Assembly: GCF_000368085.1 (NCBI RefSeq)
Contig: NZ_KB849239.1
Location: 2,394,170-2,458,169, forward strand
DNA from: Acinetobacter nosocomialis NIPH 2119
Lineage (GTDB): Bacteria; Pseudomonadota; Gammaproteobacteria; Pseudomonadales; Moraxellaceae
Length of the DNA: 64,000 nt
Reading direction: 5' to 3'
The first letter of the stretch is position 1, and every line of letters begins with the position of its first letter. Of this stretch, positions 31,391 to 41,562 are shown piece by piece. The notes under the pieces were generated by a model. That model saw only the letters and a program-made list of their open reading frames with translations, was not told where the DNA came from and searched no databases. Both the position numbers and the translations under genes were made by a program.

Positions 31391-34162
31391 ATGCCACCAT
31401 TTGTCTTGGTTGATGGGTCCTATTTTTTATTTCGTGCATATCATGCATTACCACCATTGACGACCTCTACAGGGTTACATACCAATGCAATACGTGGGGC
31501 AATTTCTGCCATTCAAAAATTAATGCGCCGTATGCAACCAACACATATGGCCGTCATTTTTGATACGCCTGAGCCAACTTTCCGTCATAAGCTTTCACCT
31601 ATTTATAAAGGTGATCGCCCGACTATGCCGGAAGAGTTATCTCAACAGATTCCATATTTACACGCTCTAATTAAAGCGCAAGGAATTCCTTTATATAGCC
31701 TTCCGGGTGCTGAAGCTGATGACATTATCGGCACACTGGCTAAACGTGCCGTACTTGAGGGGCATCATGTACTGATCTCAACCGGAGATAAAGACATGGC
31801 TCAGCTCGTCAATGACTATGTAAAACTTGAAGATAGCTTCAAAGATCGCGTGATGGATACCGATGGCGTATTTGAAAAGTTTGGCGTTTGGCCGAATCAG
31901 ATTATCGATTACTTGACTCTAATGGGCGATGCATCTGACGGTATTATGGGCGTGCCTGGCGTGGGAGCAAAAACAGCAGCCAAGTTACTGACCGAATATG
32001 GCACTTTAGATAATATCATTGCTAATGTAGACCAGCTTAAAGGCAAACTGAGCCAAAATATTAAAGACAATTTAGATAACATTAAGCTTGATCATCAGTT
32101 GGCAAGTATTGTTTGCGACCTTCCTTTAGAACTCGACTGGCATGAATTAAAACTTACTGATCCAAATGTAGATGCCTTACGCAATCTCTATACGGAGCTT
32201 GAGTTTAGAAACCAATTACAGTCGCTTGATCATCCAAACAACCCAAATAGTTCAAGCTACAAACAGCAAGCTTCACAGACCGTGGTTCAAAATGAAGTTA
32301 AACCTGCTGAAACGATAGAAACAGAAGATCAAGCTAGCTTAACTAGTCAAGATGATCAGCTTGGGACTGCAAATTATCATACTGTTTTAACTCAAGAAGC
32401 TTGGGATCAACTCTGGCAACGCATGCAAAATGCCGATCATTTTGCTATTGATACAGAGACCACAAGTCTTGATTACCGTATTGCCGAAATGGTTGGTTTT
32501 TCAATCGCCTTTGATGCAAAAGATGCCTATTATGTGCCTTTAGCGCATAACTACGAAAATGCGCCACAGCAGCTGGATCGTGAACAAATTCTGGCTCAAA
32601 TTAAGCCAGTATTAGAAAATGAAGCGGTTAAAAAAATCGGTCATCACCTTAAATATGATGCGCACATTTTTGCTAATCACGGTATAGAACTTAAAGGCTG
32701 GTATTTCGATAGCATGCTGGCATCTTATGTATTAAATGCAGCAGCAACTCGTCACGGTATGGATGATGTAGCTCGTGTCTATTTAAGTCACTTAACCACA
32801 ACTTTTGAACAAATTGCTGGTAAAGGTGCTAAACAGAAGACTTTTAATCAAATTGAGATTGAAGTTGCTGCTCATTATGCAGCCGAAGATGCGCATGTGA
32901 CTTATCGTTTATATGAAGTCCTTTCAAATAAACTTAAAGCACATCCTGAGCTAGAAAATATTTTATATAACATCGAAATGCCGGTTGCCCGAATTTTGTC
33001 AGGCATGGAAGAAGATGGTATTCGTTTAGATCATGCATTCTTAGATAAATTAAGTGTTGAATTTGCAAAAACCATGGAAGGCCTTGAAAATCAGGCTATG
33101 GAAATTGCAGATGAAACTTTTAACATTGCTTCACCTAAACAAGTAGGCGAAATCCTATTTGATAAATTAGGTATTAAAGGTGGTAAAAAAACTGCAACTG
33201 GACAATACAGTACCAGTGAAAGTGTTTTAGAAAAAATCGAACACCCATTAGCGGAAATTATTCTAGAACATCGTGGGTTAGCAAAGCTAAAAAGTACCTA
33301 TACTGACCGTCTAGTTGAACAATCTCATAACGATACCCATCGCGTACATACAAGTTATCACCAAGCTCTCACAGCGACAGGTCGTCTATCTTCTTCGGAT
33401 CCTAACTTACAAAATATTCCAATTCGTAGACAAATTGGCCGTCAAATTCGTAAAGCATTCATTGCACCAGAAGGACGAGTTTTACTAGCAGCCGATTACT
33501 CACAAATTGAACTTCGTTTAATGGCTCATTTTTCTCAAGATGATGCTTTAGTACATGCGTTCCAGCACGGACAAGACGTTCACCGCCGTACGGCTGCAGA
33601 AGTATTGGGTATTGCGATCGAAGATGTAACAAACGATCAGCGTCGCCAAGCCAAAGCTGTAAATTTTGGTTTACTTTACGGTATGTCCGAGTTTGGCTTA
33701 ATTCGTCAGTTAGGCTTCACACGTCAAGAGTCGCAAAACTATATTAAGCAATACTTCCAACGCTATCCGGGTATTTATGAATACATGCAACGTACCCGCC
33801 AAGTAGCATCGGAGCAAGGCTTTGTTGAAACTATTTTAGGACGTCGTCTTTATACACCAGATATTGATGCTCGAAATGTGATGGTACGTAAGGCTGCTGA
33901 ACGTGCTGCGATCAATGCGCCTTTACAAGGTAGTGCAGCTGATATTATTAAACTTGCAATGATTGCAGTTGATAAAATCTTGCCAAAAGATCAAGCAAAA
34001 CTACTACTTCAGGTACACGATGAATTAGTGTTTGAAGCCGATCAAAACATTGCCGAAGAACTTTCTAAGCAAATCGCAAGTGTTATGGAATCCGTTGTCG
34101 AAATTTCCGTGCCTTTAGTAGTTGAAGTTGGGCAAGGGCAAAACTGGGATGATGCACACTAA
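31391..34162 (+). CDS. polA: DNA polymerase I
   Basis: 923 residues. The 5' nuclease domain covers about 1-290 (VDGSYFLFRAYHAL, GDKDMAQLV, and the helix-hairpin-helix GVPGVGAKTAAKLL). A linker rich in Gln/Ser/Glu follows. The 3'-5' exonuclease domain (about 345-520) keeps its acids (AIDTETTSLD near 355 and YAAEDAHVTYRL), so proofreading is expected. The polymerase domain has motif A DYSQIELRLMAHF near 702, motif B with RRQAKAVNFGLLYG, and motif C QVHDELVFE near 876. Functions in Okazaki fragment maturation and repair. Confidence 0.97.
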   Translation: MPPFVLVDGSYFLFRAYHALPPLTTSTGLHTNAIRGAISAIQKLMRRMQPTHMAVIFDTPEPTFRHKLSPIYKGDRPTMPEELSQQIPYLHALIKAQGIPLYSLPGAEADDIIGTLAKRAVLEGHHVLISTGDKDMAQLVNDYVKLEDSFKDRVMDTDGVFEKFGVWPNQIIDYLTLMGDASDGIMGVPGVGAKTAAKLLTEYGTLDNIIANVDQLKGKLSQNIKDNLDNIKLDHQLASIVCDLPLELDWHELKLTDPNVDALRNLYTELEFRNQLQSLDHPNNPNSSSYKQQASQTVVQNEVKPAETIETEDQASLTSQDDQLGTANYHTVLTQEAWDQLWQRMQNADHFAIDTETTSLDYRIAEMVGFSIAFDAKDAYYVPLAHNYENAPQQLDREQILAQIKPVLENEAVKKIGHHLKYDAHIFANHGIELKGWYFDSMLASYVLNAAATRHGMDDVARVYLSHLTTTFEQIAGKGAKQKTFNQIEIEVAAHYAAEDAHVTYRLYEVLSNKLKAHPELENILYNIEMPVARILSGMEEDGIRLDHAFLDKLSVEFAKTMEGLENQAMEIADETFNIASPKQVGEILFDKLGIKGGKKTATGQYSTSESVLEKIEHPLAEIILEHRGLAKLKSTYTDRLVEQSHNDTHRVHTSYHQALTATGRLSSSDPNLQNIPIRRQIGRQIRKAFIAPEGRVLLAADYSQIELRLMAHFSQDDALVHAFQHGQDVHRRTAAEVLGIAIEDVTNDQRRQAKAVNFGLLYGMSEFGLIRQLGFTRQESQNYIKQYFQRYPGIYEYMQRTRQVASEQGFVETILGRRLYTPDIDARNVMVRKAAERAAINAPLQGSAADIIKLAMIAVDKILPKDQAKLLLQVHDELVFEADQNIAEELSKQIASVMESVVEISVPLVVEVGQGQNWDDAH

Positions 34163-34179
34163 GTCATCAATAAACCAAT

Positions 34180-34212
34180 AAAAAAGGGCTGTGAAATACA
34201 GCCCTTTTTTAT
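34180..34212. terminator. Bidirectional terminator between polA and yggT
   Basis: AAAAAGGGCTGT and ACAGCCCTTTTT form a perfect stem with a GAAAT loop and T runs in both directions. Confidence 0.92.
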
Positions 34213-34221
34213 CGTCTCAAC

Positions 34222-34791
34222 TTAAAGTCCAGTTAAAAGAACTTTAGCAACTTCATTCATTAAGATCTCAGCAATATAGAGCGCTAAGAATGCCAAAATT
34301 GGCGACAAATCAATCATTCCCATATTAGGCAGTAAGCGACGGAACGGCGCTAATAATGGTTCTGCCAAATCTTGAATGACTTCAATATAAGGTGAACGAG
34401 ATTGAGTGAACATCACCACCCAACTCAAAATGATTGTCGCAAAAATTAAATAACGACAGAAACGAATCAAATCTTGGATCATTGTCACAAATGTCAGAAT
34501 CACTAAATGAATCGGACTATTTGGCATTGAACCTGAAAGATACATCACACCGAAAATTTTCAGTAAATATAAAATAATTAAAAGAACTAACGCGGCTAAA
34601 TTGAATCGGCCTTTTGCGACTGTTGGAAAAATTCGGCCAAAAATATCAACAATCTTCGTCGCCTTTACTGTCGATAAAACCACAGGATTATAAGGACTTA
34701 CTGCCGCCAATTGCATTAAGAACCGGAAAAAGACCAATAAAATCGCAACGTTAATTAAAATTCCAAAAATTAGCGCAGAATTTGCACCCAT
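34222..34791 (-). CDS. YggT-family membrane protein
   Basis: 189 residues with two YGGT repeats, each with two hydrophobic segments; the second includes SRSPYIEVIQDLAEPLLAPFRRLLPNMG, typical of the family. YggT proteins are linked to osmotic or membrane-protein function in bacteria but have no firm biochemical role. It begins 21 bp after proC, the usual neighbour in proteobacteria, and ends the minus-strand ppx-accA-tilS-proC-yggT run. Confidence 0.9.
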   Translation of the reverse strand: MGANSALIFGILINVAILLVFFRFLMQLAAVSPYNPVVLSTVKATKIVDIFGRIFPTVAKGRFNLAALVLLIILYLLKIFGVMYLSGSMPNSPIHLVILTFVTMIQDLIRFCRYLIFATIILSWVVMFTQSRSPYIEVIQDLAEPLLAPFRRLLPNMGMIDLSPILAFLALYIAEILMNEVAKVLLTGL

Positions 34792-34812
34792 AGTTGTCTT
34801 ATCCTATTAAAG

Positions 34813-35658
34813 CTATTTTGCACTGTCACTCAGTTCTTGAGCCAATTCTTGGCTACGTTTCTGTGCAGCAGCTAATGCAGATTGAATATTTTGAGAGATT
34901 TGTGCACGATCAAAAACTTCAAGTGCAGCTTGTGTTGTACCATTCGGTGATGTCACATTTTTACGTAGTTCAGACGGAGTATTTGAACTCGTAATTGCCA
35001 TTTGAGCCGCACCTAATGCCGTTTGAAGAGTTAAAGCAGTTGCAACTTTTTCATCTAGGCCTAGATTTTTACCTGCACGGATCATACTTTCCATGAGGTA
35101 GAAGAAGTAAGCCGGGCCTGAACCTGAAACTGCTGTTACCGCATCAATTTGAGCTTCGGAGTTTACCCAAATTGTTAAACCAGTTGCTGCTAAAATTTGA
35201 CTCGTTAATTCACGGTCTGAAGCATCAACTACATCAGTCGCATAAATACCATGTGCGCCAGTTTGAACTAATGCTGGCGTATTCGGCATAACACGAACAA
35301 TTCGTTCGCTATCAATAAGATTTGATATTGTCTTAATTTCCGCACCAGCAATGATGGAAATAACCAGTTTATCCGATAATAAGCCTTTCAGCGGACGTAG
35401 AACATTCGCTAGAACTTGTGGCTTTACCGCAAGTACGACAACATCCGCATTTTTAATTGCAGCCACATTATCTTGGGTTACATGAACTTCTTTTTCTTGT
35501 AATAAATGACGGATTTGTTCAACTGGATCTGAAACGGTAATACGTGTTGGTGGCAAGCCTCTTGAAATCAGCCCGCCGATCAACGCTTGGGCCATATTAC
35601 CACCACCAATAAAACAGATATTACTATTTACTGCACTTGTCATAACCATATTCGCCAT
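34813..35658 (-). CDS. proC: Pyrroline-5-carboxylate reductase
   Basis: About 276-281 residues; three in-frame ATGs (35658, 35649, 35643) are possible starts, all overlapping the end of tilS. ProC reduces pyrroline-5-carboxylate to proline with NAD(P)H. The Rossmann motif CFIGGGNMAQALIGGL and the C-terminal GSGPAYFFYLMESM are diagnostic. Overlap with tilS implies coupling. Confidence 0.96.
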   Translation of the reverse strand: MANMVMTSAVNSNICFIGGGNMAQALIGGLISRGLPPTRITVSDPVEQIRHLLQEKEVHVTQDNVAAIKNADVVVLAVKPQVLANVLRPLKGLLSDKLVISIIAGAEIKTISNLIDSERIVRVMPNTPALVQTGAHGIYATDVVDASDRELTSQILAATGLTIWVNSEAQIDAVTAVSGSGPAYFFYLMESMIRAGKNLGLDEKVATALTLQTALGAAQMAITSSNTPSELRKNVTSPNGTTQAALEVFDRAQISQNIQSALAAAQKRSQELAQELSDSAK

Positions 35659-37024
35659 TTACCAGATCACAAGAATGAGAAATTAAATCTGGTTGCCATC
35701 CTCCTTGCTCACAATACGGAGACTGAGCCAACCAAAATCCTTTCGGTGTAAAAACCCCAAGCATAACATTATCTATGACTAATATTTGAATTGTATGACG
35801 AAGCCAAGGCAAAATATGTGCTTCTTGAATCGCTTTTTTTAACGGCCATTGTCCAACACGACCATATAGATGAATCTTTTCCCCACCTTGGCGTCGAATT
35901 ATTTTCAATTTTTTATTCAATAAAGAATGACTTAAACCAATTTTTTTACTCTCAATATGGAACAGTCCTGCTGCACCCTGCCATTCTTCTTGTAATTTAA
36001 ATGAATGCTCCAGTTCAGCTTCAACCAGATTTAATTTTTCAGCAAGATAAATCTGTTTACTTAACCTATAAAGAATATTTTGATAACGGACGTAATAAAA
36101 CTGGTTCCAATGTAAAGCGGCTTGTGCATCAGATTTAGAATCAATGACTTCTTTTTTTAAGCGCTCGACCATTTCAAATGCAGGTCGATATTGCCCATCA
36201 CCCTTCATCCATGCAGAAAGTAACTGGCGCTGTCGCGCAAAAGATAACTCGGATAATTTCGTTAAATCTAAATAATCAGCTGAACCCGAATATTGCCAAT
36301 CATTTTTCAGAACTTCTTCTAAAATTTCGGAAGCATCCTGCATGAGATAACTGGTTCGGCTCAGCGCCTGCTGCATTTTTGGAAATCTTTTTGATAAAAA
36401 TGGCCAAAGCTCTTCACGACACCACACACGGTCATAATGGGTATCATAATTCATTGGATCATCAATATACTTCACTTCAAGCTGAGCAGCCCAAGAAGCA
36501 ATTTGCTCACGTGTTAAATCCAAAAAAGGACGCCAAATCGTCATATTTTCACGGTAATCAATGGCTTGCATTGCAGCAAGTCCATCTACACCTGTACCTG
36601 ACAATAAACGTAAAATAGCTGTTTCGGCCTGATCTTGCTGATGATGAGCAAGCAATAGAATTTCATTTTGTTGTAAATGTTGCTGATAAGCTTGATAACG
36701 TGCTTGACGTGCTTGAGATTCCAGATTCCCATCAGAAATCTGTACTTTTTGAATAATATAAGAAATATTTAAACTTGTTGCCTGACTGGCAACAAGCTTC
36801 CCCCATTCTGCACTTTGTTCTTGCAGTTGATGATCAATGTAAATTACCCGGATCTTTTGAGGGAAAATTTGAGTCATTAAATGTAGTAGTAGCATTGAAT
36901 CCATGCCACCACTACATCCAATAAGAAAAGAACTATTTTCTGAAAACTCTTGAGCCTGCTTTAAGACGTGATGCCTAAATTTTCGCTGCCAAACTTCATT
37001 AAACGTTGATAACGTGCTTCGCAT
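35624..37024 (-). CDS. tilS: tRNA(Ile) lysidine synthetase
   Basis: 466 residues. TilS adds lysine to C34 of tRNA-Ile(CAU), making it read AUA. The PP-loop [12 protein letters not shown] lies near residues 38-50 and the [10 protein letters not shown] and [12 protein letters not shown] motifs follow; the C-terminal domains recognise the tRNA. The only ATG before the PP-loop is at 37024, inside the end of accA, so the gene overlaps accA by 64 bp, which is unusually long. Confidence 0.93.
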   Translation of the reverse strand: MRSTLSTFNEVWQRKFRHHVLKQAQEFSENSSFLIGCSGGMDSMLLLHLMTQIFPQKIRVIYIDHQLQEQSAEWGKLVASQATSLNISYIIQKVQISDGNLESQARQARYQAYQQHLQQNEILLLAHHQQDQAETAILRLLSGTGVDGLAAMQAIDYRENMTIWRPFLDLTREQIASWAAQLEVKYIDDPMNYDTHYDRVWCREELWPFLSKRFPKMQQALSRTSYLMQDASEILEEVLKNDWQYSGSADYLDLTKLSELSFARQRQLLSAWMKGDGQYRPAFEMVERLKKEVIDSKSDAQAALHWNQFYYVRYQNILYRLSKQIYLAEKLNLVEAELEHSFKLQEEWQGAAGLFHIESKKIGLSHSLLNKKLKIIRRQGGEKIHLYGRVGQWPLKKAIQEAHILPWLRHTIQILVIDNVMLGVFTPKGFWLAQSPYCEQGGWQPDLISHSCDLVNGEYGYDKCSK

Positions 37025-37782
37025 CGTTCATTTGCATCCATCGGTAGCAATTCATCCAAAGCTTGCTTTAAAACTACTTTTAGGTTTTGCATCACACGCT
37101 CAGGGTCTAAATGAGCTCCTTCGCCTTCATCTACTACATATTCAACAATACCTAGAGATTGTAGTTTATCTGCTGTTAAGCCTAAAGCTTCACTCGCTTG
37201 AGCTGCTTTTTCAGCAGTCTTCCATAAAATAGATGCACAACCTTCTGGTGAAATCACAGAATAAATACTATGTGACAACATAATCACACGGTCAGCAACC
37301 CCAATACCTAGAGCACCGCCAGAACCACCTTCACCGAGTACTGTTGCAACAACAGGAACTTTCAAACTTGAAAGTTGAGCAAGACTGGTCGCAATTGCTT
37401 CAGCTTGTCCACGTTCTTCAGCACCAACACCTGGATATGCACCCATCGTATCAATAAACGTGAAAACCGGAAGATTAAAACGCTCAGCCATATCTAGTAA
37501 ACGCTGAGATTTACGGTAACCTTCTGGGTTCGCCATACCAAAGTTGTGCTTTAATTTTTCACGGGTACTACGACCACGGTGTTGTCCAATGACCATCACA
37601 GGTTGACCGTCAAAACGAGCAAGACCACCTACCATCGCACCATCGTCACCAAACAAACGATCACCATGCAAGGCATCAAACTCTGTAAAGATTTCACCGA
37701 CATAATCTAGAAACTGCGGACGATCAGGATGACGTGCAATTTGAACCGTTGTCCACGCTTTGGACTGAGTAGCTTTTTTCAT
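36961..37782 (-). CDS. accA: Acetyl-CoA carboxylase carboxyltransferase subunit alpha
   Basis: 273 residues. With AccD it transfers the carboxyl group from biotin to acetyl-CoA, the first step of fatty-acid synthesis. The crotonase-like core is clear: [47 protein letters not shown] and [13 protein letters not shown]. It lacks the roughly 45-residue N-terminal helical extension of E. coli AccA (319 residues). It starts 18 bp after ppx. Confidence 0.96.
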   Translation of the reverse strand: MKKATQSKAWTTVQIARHPDRPQFLDYVGEIFTEFDALHGDRLFGDDGAMVGGLARFDGQPVMVIGQHRGRSTREKLKHNFGMANPEGYRKSQRLLDMAERFNLPVFTFIDTMGAYPGVGAEERGQAEAIATSLAQLSSLKVPVVATVLGEGGSGGALGIGVADRVIMLSHSIYSVISPEGCASILWKTAEKAAQASEALGLTADKLQSLGIVEYVVDEGEGAHLDPERVMQNLKVVLKQALDELLPMDANERCEARYQRLMKFGSENLGITS

Positions 37783-37800
37783 AGGTCGAATATTATCCCT

Positions 37801-39321
37801 TTAATCGATAAATTTTTCCGACTGAATATTCAATTCAATGTCCCAATGCTTAAACTGCTCTTGCTCATCATGCAAGTCGGCAACTAACAATGGCCATTGT
37901 TTGGCATCACCAGAAACACTAAGCTGCCATTGTTGATCATTTATGATGGTCAATTCAATGGCAGGAAGCATCTGATCACTGCGACTATGGTTGAGTAAAA
38001 CTGCAAGGCGAAGTAATAGACTTAGGTAGAGTAATTTATTACCGCCCGCCTTTAAAACTTCATTTTTTACATCATTACGTAATTTACGACGATGATGAGC
38101 AACTAAATGTGAAAGATGGTTTTGATCAATTTGTGAGAAACCAGGAATATCAGAATGCTGTAATAAATAAGCACCATGACGATGATAACCACCATGACTA
38201 ATTGCTAAACCAATTTCATGCAAATATGCTGCACGGCGCAGTAAGTCACTGTCTTCACTGGTTAAATTCAGAGATTCTGCCACCCCATCAAATAAGTGTT
38301 GAGCTGTATTTACAACTCGTTCTGCTTGTTTCGGATCAGCGTTATAACGTCCCATTAGAGCTTGCACACTACGATCTCGGATATCTTCATGCTTAAAACG
38401 ACCTAAAAGGTCATACATGACTCCTTCACGTAATGCACCATCAGAATATGCCAAATGTTCAATTTCTAATACTTCAAAAACTGCGTACAAAATTGCCAAT
38501 CCGGCTGGCAAAACTGCTCGTCGATCCTCTCTAAGTCCTTCAAAATCAATTTCAGAAATATTTTTGAACTTGAGCAACTTATCTTTAAGTTTATAGAGGC
38601 CTTCACGAGTAACATTTTCTTGCTCGTCACTTAACCCCATATTTACCATAATTTGACGGCAGGCTTTAATTGTTCCGCTAGAACCAACAACAGTATCCCA
38701 ACCCTCCATTTTATAAGTTGTTGCGATCGCTGAAAGTTCTTTGCGCGCAGCAACCACTGCCTTATCAAAAGCTTTTTGGGTAATTTCACCATCAGCAAAG
38801 TAGGCTTTAGTATATGCTACACAACCCATCTGTAATGATTCGGTATAAATCGGCTCGAATTCTTCGCCAATAATAAACTCAGTAGACCCTCCACCGATGT
38901 CAACAACTAAGCGGCGTCCACCATTTGCCATCGTGTGAGATACACCAAGATAAATCAGTCGTGCTTCTTCACGGCCTGCAATAATTTCAATAGGTTTAGG
39001 TAAAATTTCAGCAGCTTTTTGAATAAACTCATGGCCATTTTTAGCCTGACGTAAAGCATTCGTTGCCACAATTCTTAAACGATTAGGTTGAACCGACCCC
39101 AAACGCCCGACAAAACGAGCCAAACATGCCAAGCCACGTTGCTGTGCAGCTTCTGTTAAGTTTTTATTTTCATCCAGACCAGCTGCAAGCTGTACTTTTT
39201 CTGACATTGAAGCCACTTTTTTAACTTCACCGTGATCTACCCGTGCAATGGCAAGGTGAAAACTGTTCGACCCCATATCTATGGCAGCAAGTAATTCTTC
39301 ATCAATCAGAAAGTCAGACAT
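37801..39321 (-). CDS. ppx: Exopolyphosphatase (Ppx/GppA family)
   Basis: 506 residues from the ATG at 39321 (MSDFLIDEELLAAIDMGSNSFHL). The actin-like ATPase fold shows AIDMGSNSFHL and VVDIGGGSTEFI phosphate-binding loops; the C-terminal HD-like domain includes RRAAYLHEIG and HHRRK. It degrades polyphosphate and possibly pppGpp; Ppx and GppA are hard to separate by eye. It lies upstream of accA and divergent from trxA, similar to the gppA-trxA-rho neighbourhood of E. coli. Confidence 0.92.
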   Translation of the reverse strand: MSDFLIDEELLAAIDMGSNSFHLAIARVDHGEVKKVASMSEKVQLAAGLDENKNLTEAAQQRGLACLARFVGRLGSVQPNRLRIVATNALRQAKNGHEFIQKAAEILPKPIEIIAGREEARLIYLGVSHTMANGGRRLVVDIGGGSTEFIIGEEFEPIYTESLQMGCVAYTKAYFADGEITQKAFDKAVVAARKELSAIATTYKMEGWDTVVGSSGTIKACRQIMVNMGLSDEQENVTREGLYKLKDKLLKFKNISEIDFEGLREDRRAVLPAGLAILYAVFEVLEIEHLAYSDGALREGVMYDLLGRFKHEDIRDRSVQALMGRYNADPKQAERVVNTAQHLFDGVAESLNLTSEDSDLLRRAAYLHEIGLAISHGGYHRHGAYLLQHSDIPGFSQIDQNHLSHLVAHHRRKLRNDVKNEVLKAGGNKLLYLSLLLRLAVLLNHSRSDQMLPAIELTIINDQQWQLSVSGDAKQWPLLVADLHDEQEQFKHWDIELNIQSEKFID

Positions 39322-39600
39322 TATTGAACTAAACCCATAACAATTCACGCCTAGAGTAATTCACAAGAATGCAATTGAAAAGCCATTTTCATCAACAATT
39401 AATAGCCATCGATAATTTTCGATTTGTTAAACGATTGTACAAGCCGATGGTGAATATCGTGAGCATCCATTAGACAAATTTAATTAAGCCTTGAATAATA
39501 GCATCAAACCCTTACATTGAACTAAGTAGCTATGTAATACTGATAGAGATTATATCCTCCTATAGTGATAGCACTTTTTTCTAAAAATTGGAGCCGTACC

Positions 39601-39927
39601 ATGTCTGCGACTATTGTAAATACAACTGATGATAACTTCCAAGCAGATGTTCTAGATGCAGAAACACCTGTACTTGTTGACTTCTGGGCAGGTTGGTGTG
39701 CACCTTGTAAAGCGATTGCACCTGTTCTTGAAGATTTATCAAGTGAATATGCTGGTAAAGTAAAAATCGTTAAAGTTGACGTGACTTCTTGTGAAGATAC
39801 TGCAGTGAAATACAATATCCGTAATATTCCTGCTTTATTACTTTTCAAAAATGGTGAAGTAGTAGCGCAGCAAATCGGTGCTGTACCTCGTTCTAAACTC
39901 GTTAGCTTCATTGACGAAAACGTTTAA
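39601..39927 (+). CDS. trxA: Thioredoxin (WCAPC active site)
   Basis: 108 residues from the ATG at 39601, preceded by GGAG eight bases upstream. The redox centre is WCAPC (Cys33, Cys36), not the WCGPC of E. coli thioredoxin. The other landmarks are normal: VLVDFWAGW and the cis-Pro of NIRNIPALLLF. It reduces protein disulfides with thioredoxin reductase. It precedes rho with a terminator between them. Confidence 0.95.
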   Translation: MSATIVNTTDDNFQADVLDAETPVLVDFWAGWCAPCKAIAPVLEDLSSEYAGKVKIVKVDVTSCEDTAVKYNIRNIPALLLFKNGEVVAQQIGAVPRSKLVSFIDENV

Positions 39928-39947
39928 GTCCGAACGTTACAGATGAA

Positions 39948-39977
39948 ATACGCTATATCTCTATAGCGTATTTTTTT
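39948..39977 (+). terminator. Terminator after trxA
   Basis: ATACGCTATA and TATAGCGTAT form ten pairs with a four-base TCTC loop followed by six T. Confidence 0.9.
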
Positions 39978-39987
39978 CGGCTATAAA

Positions 39988-40016
39988 TTGACAAATTAGC
40001 TGATCTCACTTATATT
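39988..40016 (+). promoter_or_regulatory. rho promoter
   Basis: A consensus TTGACA and TATATT are spaced by 17 bp just past the trxA terminator. Transcription from about 40023 would give a leader of roughly 225 nt before the rho start codon. Confidence 0.8.
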
Positions 40017-40246
40017 GCATGCTCAAGAGGCACTGAAGGGAATCGTCTTCTGTCCGGCTTCTTACAAGACACAAACATAAAGATCGCCACTCGGCAACAG
40101 AAATTGTTTTTTCACATTTCTCTTCGAAACAGTTAATTAGACTTCTGAATTGTTATTGTGTAAATACAATTGCGATACTCTTTTTTGTATGCGAGCGATT
40201 TTTCTTCTTTTAAACCACACTCTATTCTTTCCTAATTCTGACCCCT
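40017..40246 (+). promoter_or_regulatory. rho leader
   Basis: About 225 nt of untranslated leader. In E. coli the rho leader mediates autogenous attenuation by Rho itself. Here the leader contains unstructured C- and T-rich stretches (around 40045-40075 and 40200-40240) that could serve as Rho loading sites. No intrinsic terminator was seen. The regulatory role is inferred from E. coli. Confidence 0.4.
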
Positions 40247-41515
40247 ATGAACTTAACTGAACTCAAGAAAAAACCAATCGGCGAACTAATTAAAATTGCT
40301 GAATTTATGGGCCTTGAAGGTATGGCTCGTAACCGAAAGCAAGATATTATCTTTGCCATCTTGAAACGCCATGCAATGAATGGTGAAGAAATTTTTGGTG
40401 ACGGCGTTCTTGAAATTCTCTCTGATGGTTTTGGTTTTTTGCGCTCTGCCGCAGGTTCGTATTTAGCTGGTCCGGATGATATTTATGTGAGCCCCTCACA
40501 AATCCGACGCTTTAACTTGCGTACAGGTGATACCATCACAGGTACTATTCGCCCTCCGAAAGAAGGTGAGCGTTATTTTGCGTTGCTCAAAGTTAACCAG
40601 ATTAACTATGACACGCCAGAAAATTCTCGAAATAAAATTTTATTTGAAAACTTAACTCCCCTTTTCCCAACCGAACAATTGGTTATGGAACTTGGTAATG
40701 GTACAACAGAAGACTTAACTGCTCGTGTTGTCGACTTAGTTGCGCCAATTGGTAAAGGACAACGTTCTATTATTGTTGCACCGCCAAAAGCGGGTAAAAC
40801 AATGTTACTTCAAAACATTGCACAATCTATTGTGAGAAACAATCCGGAAGTGTTCCTTATTGTTTTACTTATTGATGAGCGTCCAGAAGAAGTAACTGAA
40901 ATGGAACGTACCGTACGCGGTGAAGTCGTTGCCTCAACATTTGATGAAGCACCAGCACGTCACGTACAAGTAGCTGAAATGGTCATTGAAAAAGCAAAAC
41001 GTCTTGTTGAACATAAAAAAGATGTTGTGATTTTACTTGACTCTATCACACGTTTAGCTCGCGCATATAACACGGTAATTCCTTCATCAGGCAAGGTATT
41101 GACCGGTGGTGTAGATGCACATGCATTAGAACGTCCAAAACGTTTCTTCGGTGCTGCTCGTAACATCGAAGAAGGCGGTTCTTTAACAATCATCTCTACT
41201 GCTCTTATTGAAACTGGCAGTAAAATGGACGATGTAATTTACGAAGAATTCAAAGGTACTGGTAACCAAGAAATTACGCTTGATCGCCGTATTGCTGAGA
41301 AACGAGTCTTCCCTGCCATGAATATTAAGAAGTCAGGTACACGTCGTGAAGAACGTTTAATGGATGAAGATAAATTACGTAAAGTCTGGATCCTCCGTAA
41401 ACTTCTTCATCCTATGGATGAGTTGGCTGCTATGGAATTCTTACTTGACCGTATGAAAGAAACCAAAACAAATGATGATTTCTTTGATCAGATGAAACGT
41501 AAAGCTTCCACTTAA
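40247..41515 (+). CDS. rho: Transcription termination factor Rho
   Basis: 422 residues starting [19 protein letters not shown]. The N-terminal helix bundle and cold-shock-like RNA-binding domain ([22 protein letters not shown]) precede the RecA-like ATPase with Walker [13 protein letters not shown] and Walker [16 protein letters not shown]-loop and R-loop residues ([11 protein letters not shown]) are present. A hexameric helicase that ends transcription. No long insertion domain is present. Confidence 0.97.
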   Translation: MNLTELKKKPIGELIKIAEFMGLEGMARNRKQDIIFAILKRHAMNGEEIFGDGVLEILSDGFGFLRSAAGSYLAGPDDIYVSPSQIRRFNLRTGDTITGTIRPPKEGERYFALLKVNQINYDTPENSRNKILFENLTPLFPTEQLVMELGNGTTEDLTARVVDLVAPIGKGQRSIIVAPPKAGKTMLLQNIAQSIVRNNPEVFLIVLLIDERPEEVTEMERTVRGEVVASTFDEAPARHVQVAEMVIEKAKRLVEHKKDVVILLDSITRLARAYNTVIPSSGKVLTGGVDAHALERPKRFFGAARNIEEGGSLTIISTALIETGSKMDDVIYEEFKGTGNQEITLDRRIAEKRVFPAMNIKKSGTRREERLMDEDKLRKVWILRKLLHPMDELAAMEFLLDRMKETKTNDDFFDQMKRKAST

Positions 41516-41532
41516 TCATTATGTTGTTTTCC

Positions 41533-41562
41533 AAAAAGCTACTCTCATGAGTAGCTTTTTTA
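41533..41562 (+). terminator. Terminator after rho
   Basis: AAAAAGCTACTC and GAGTAGCTTTTT form a stem with a TCAT loop followed by T. Confidence 0.9.

Noticed and set aside
39522..39911. 129-residue minus-strand frame opposite trxA
   Set aside because: It is the reverse shadow of trxA; the thioredoxin frame has an unmistakable active site.
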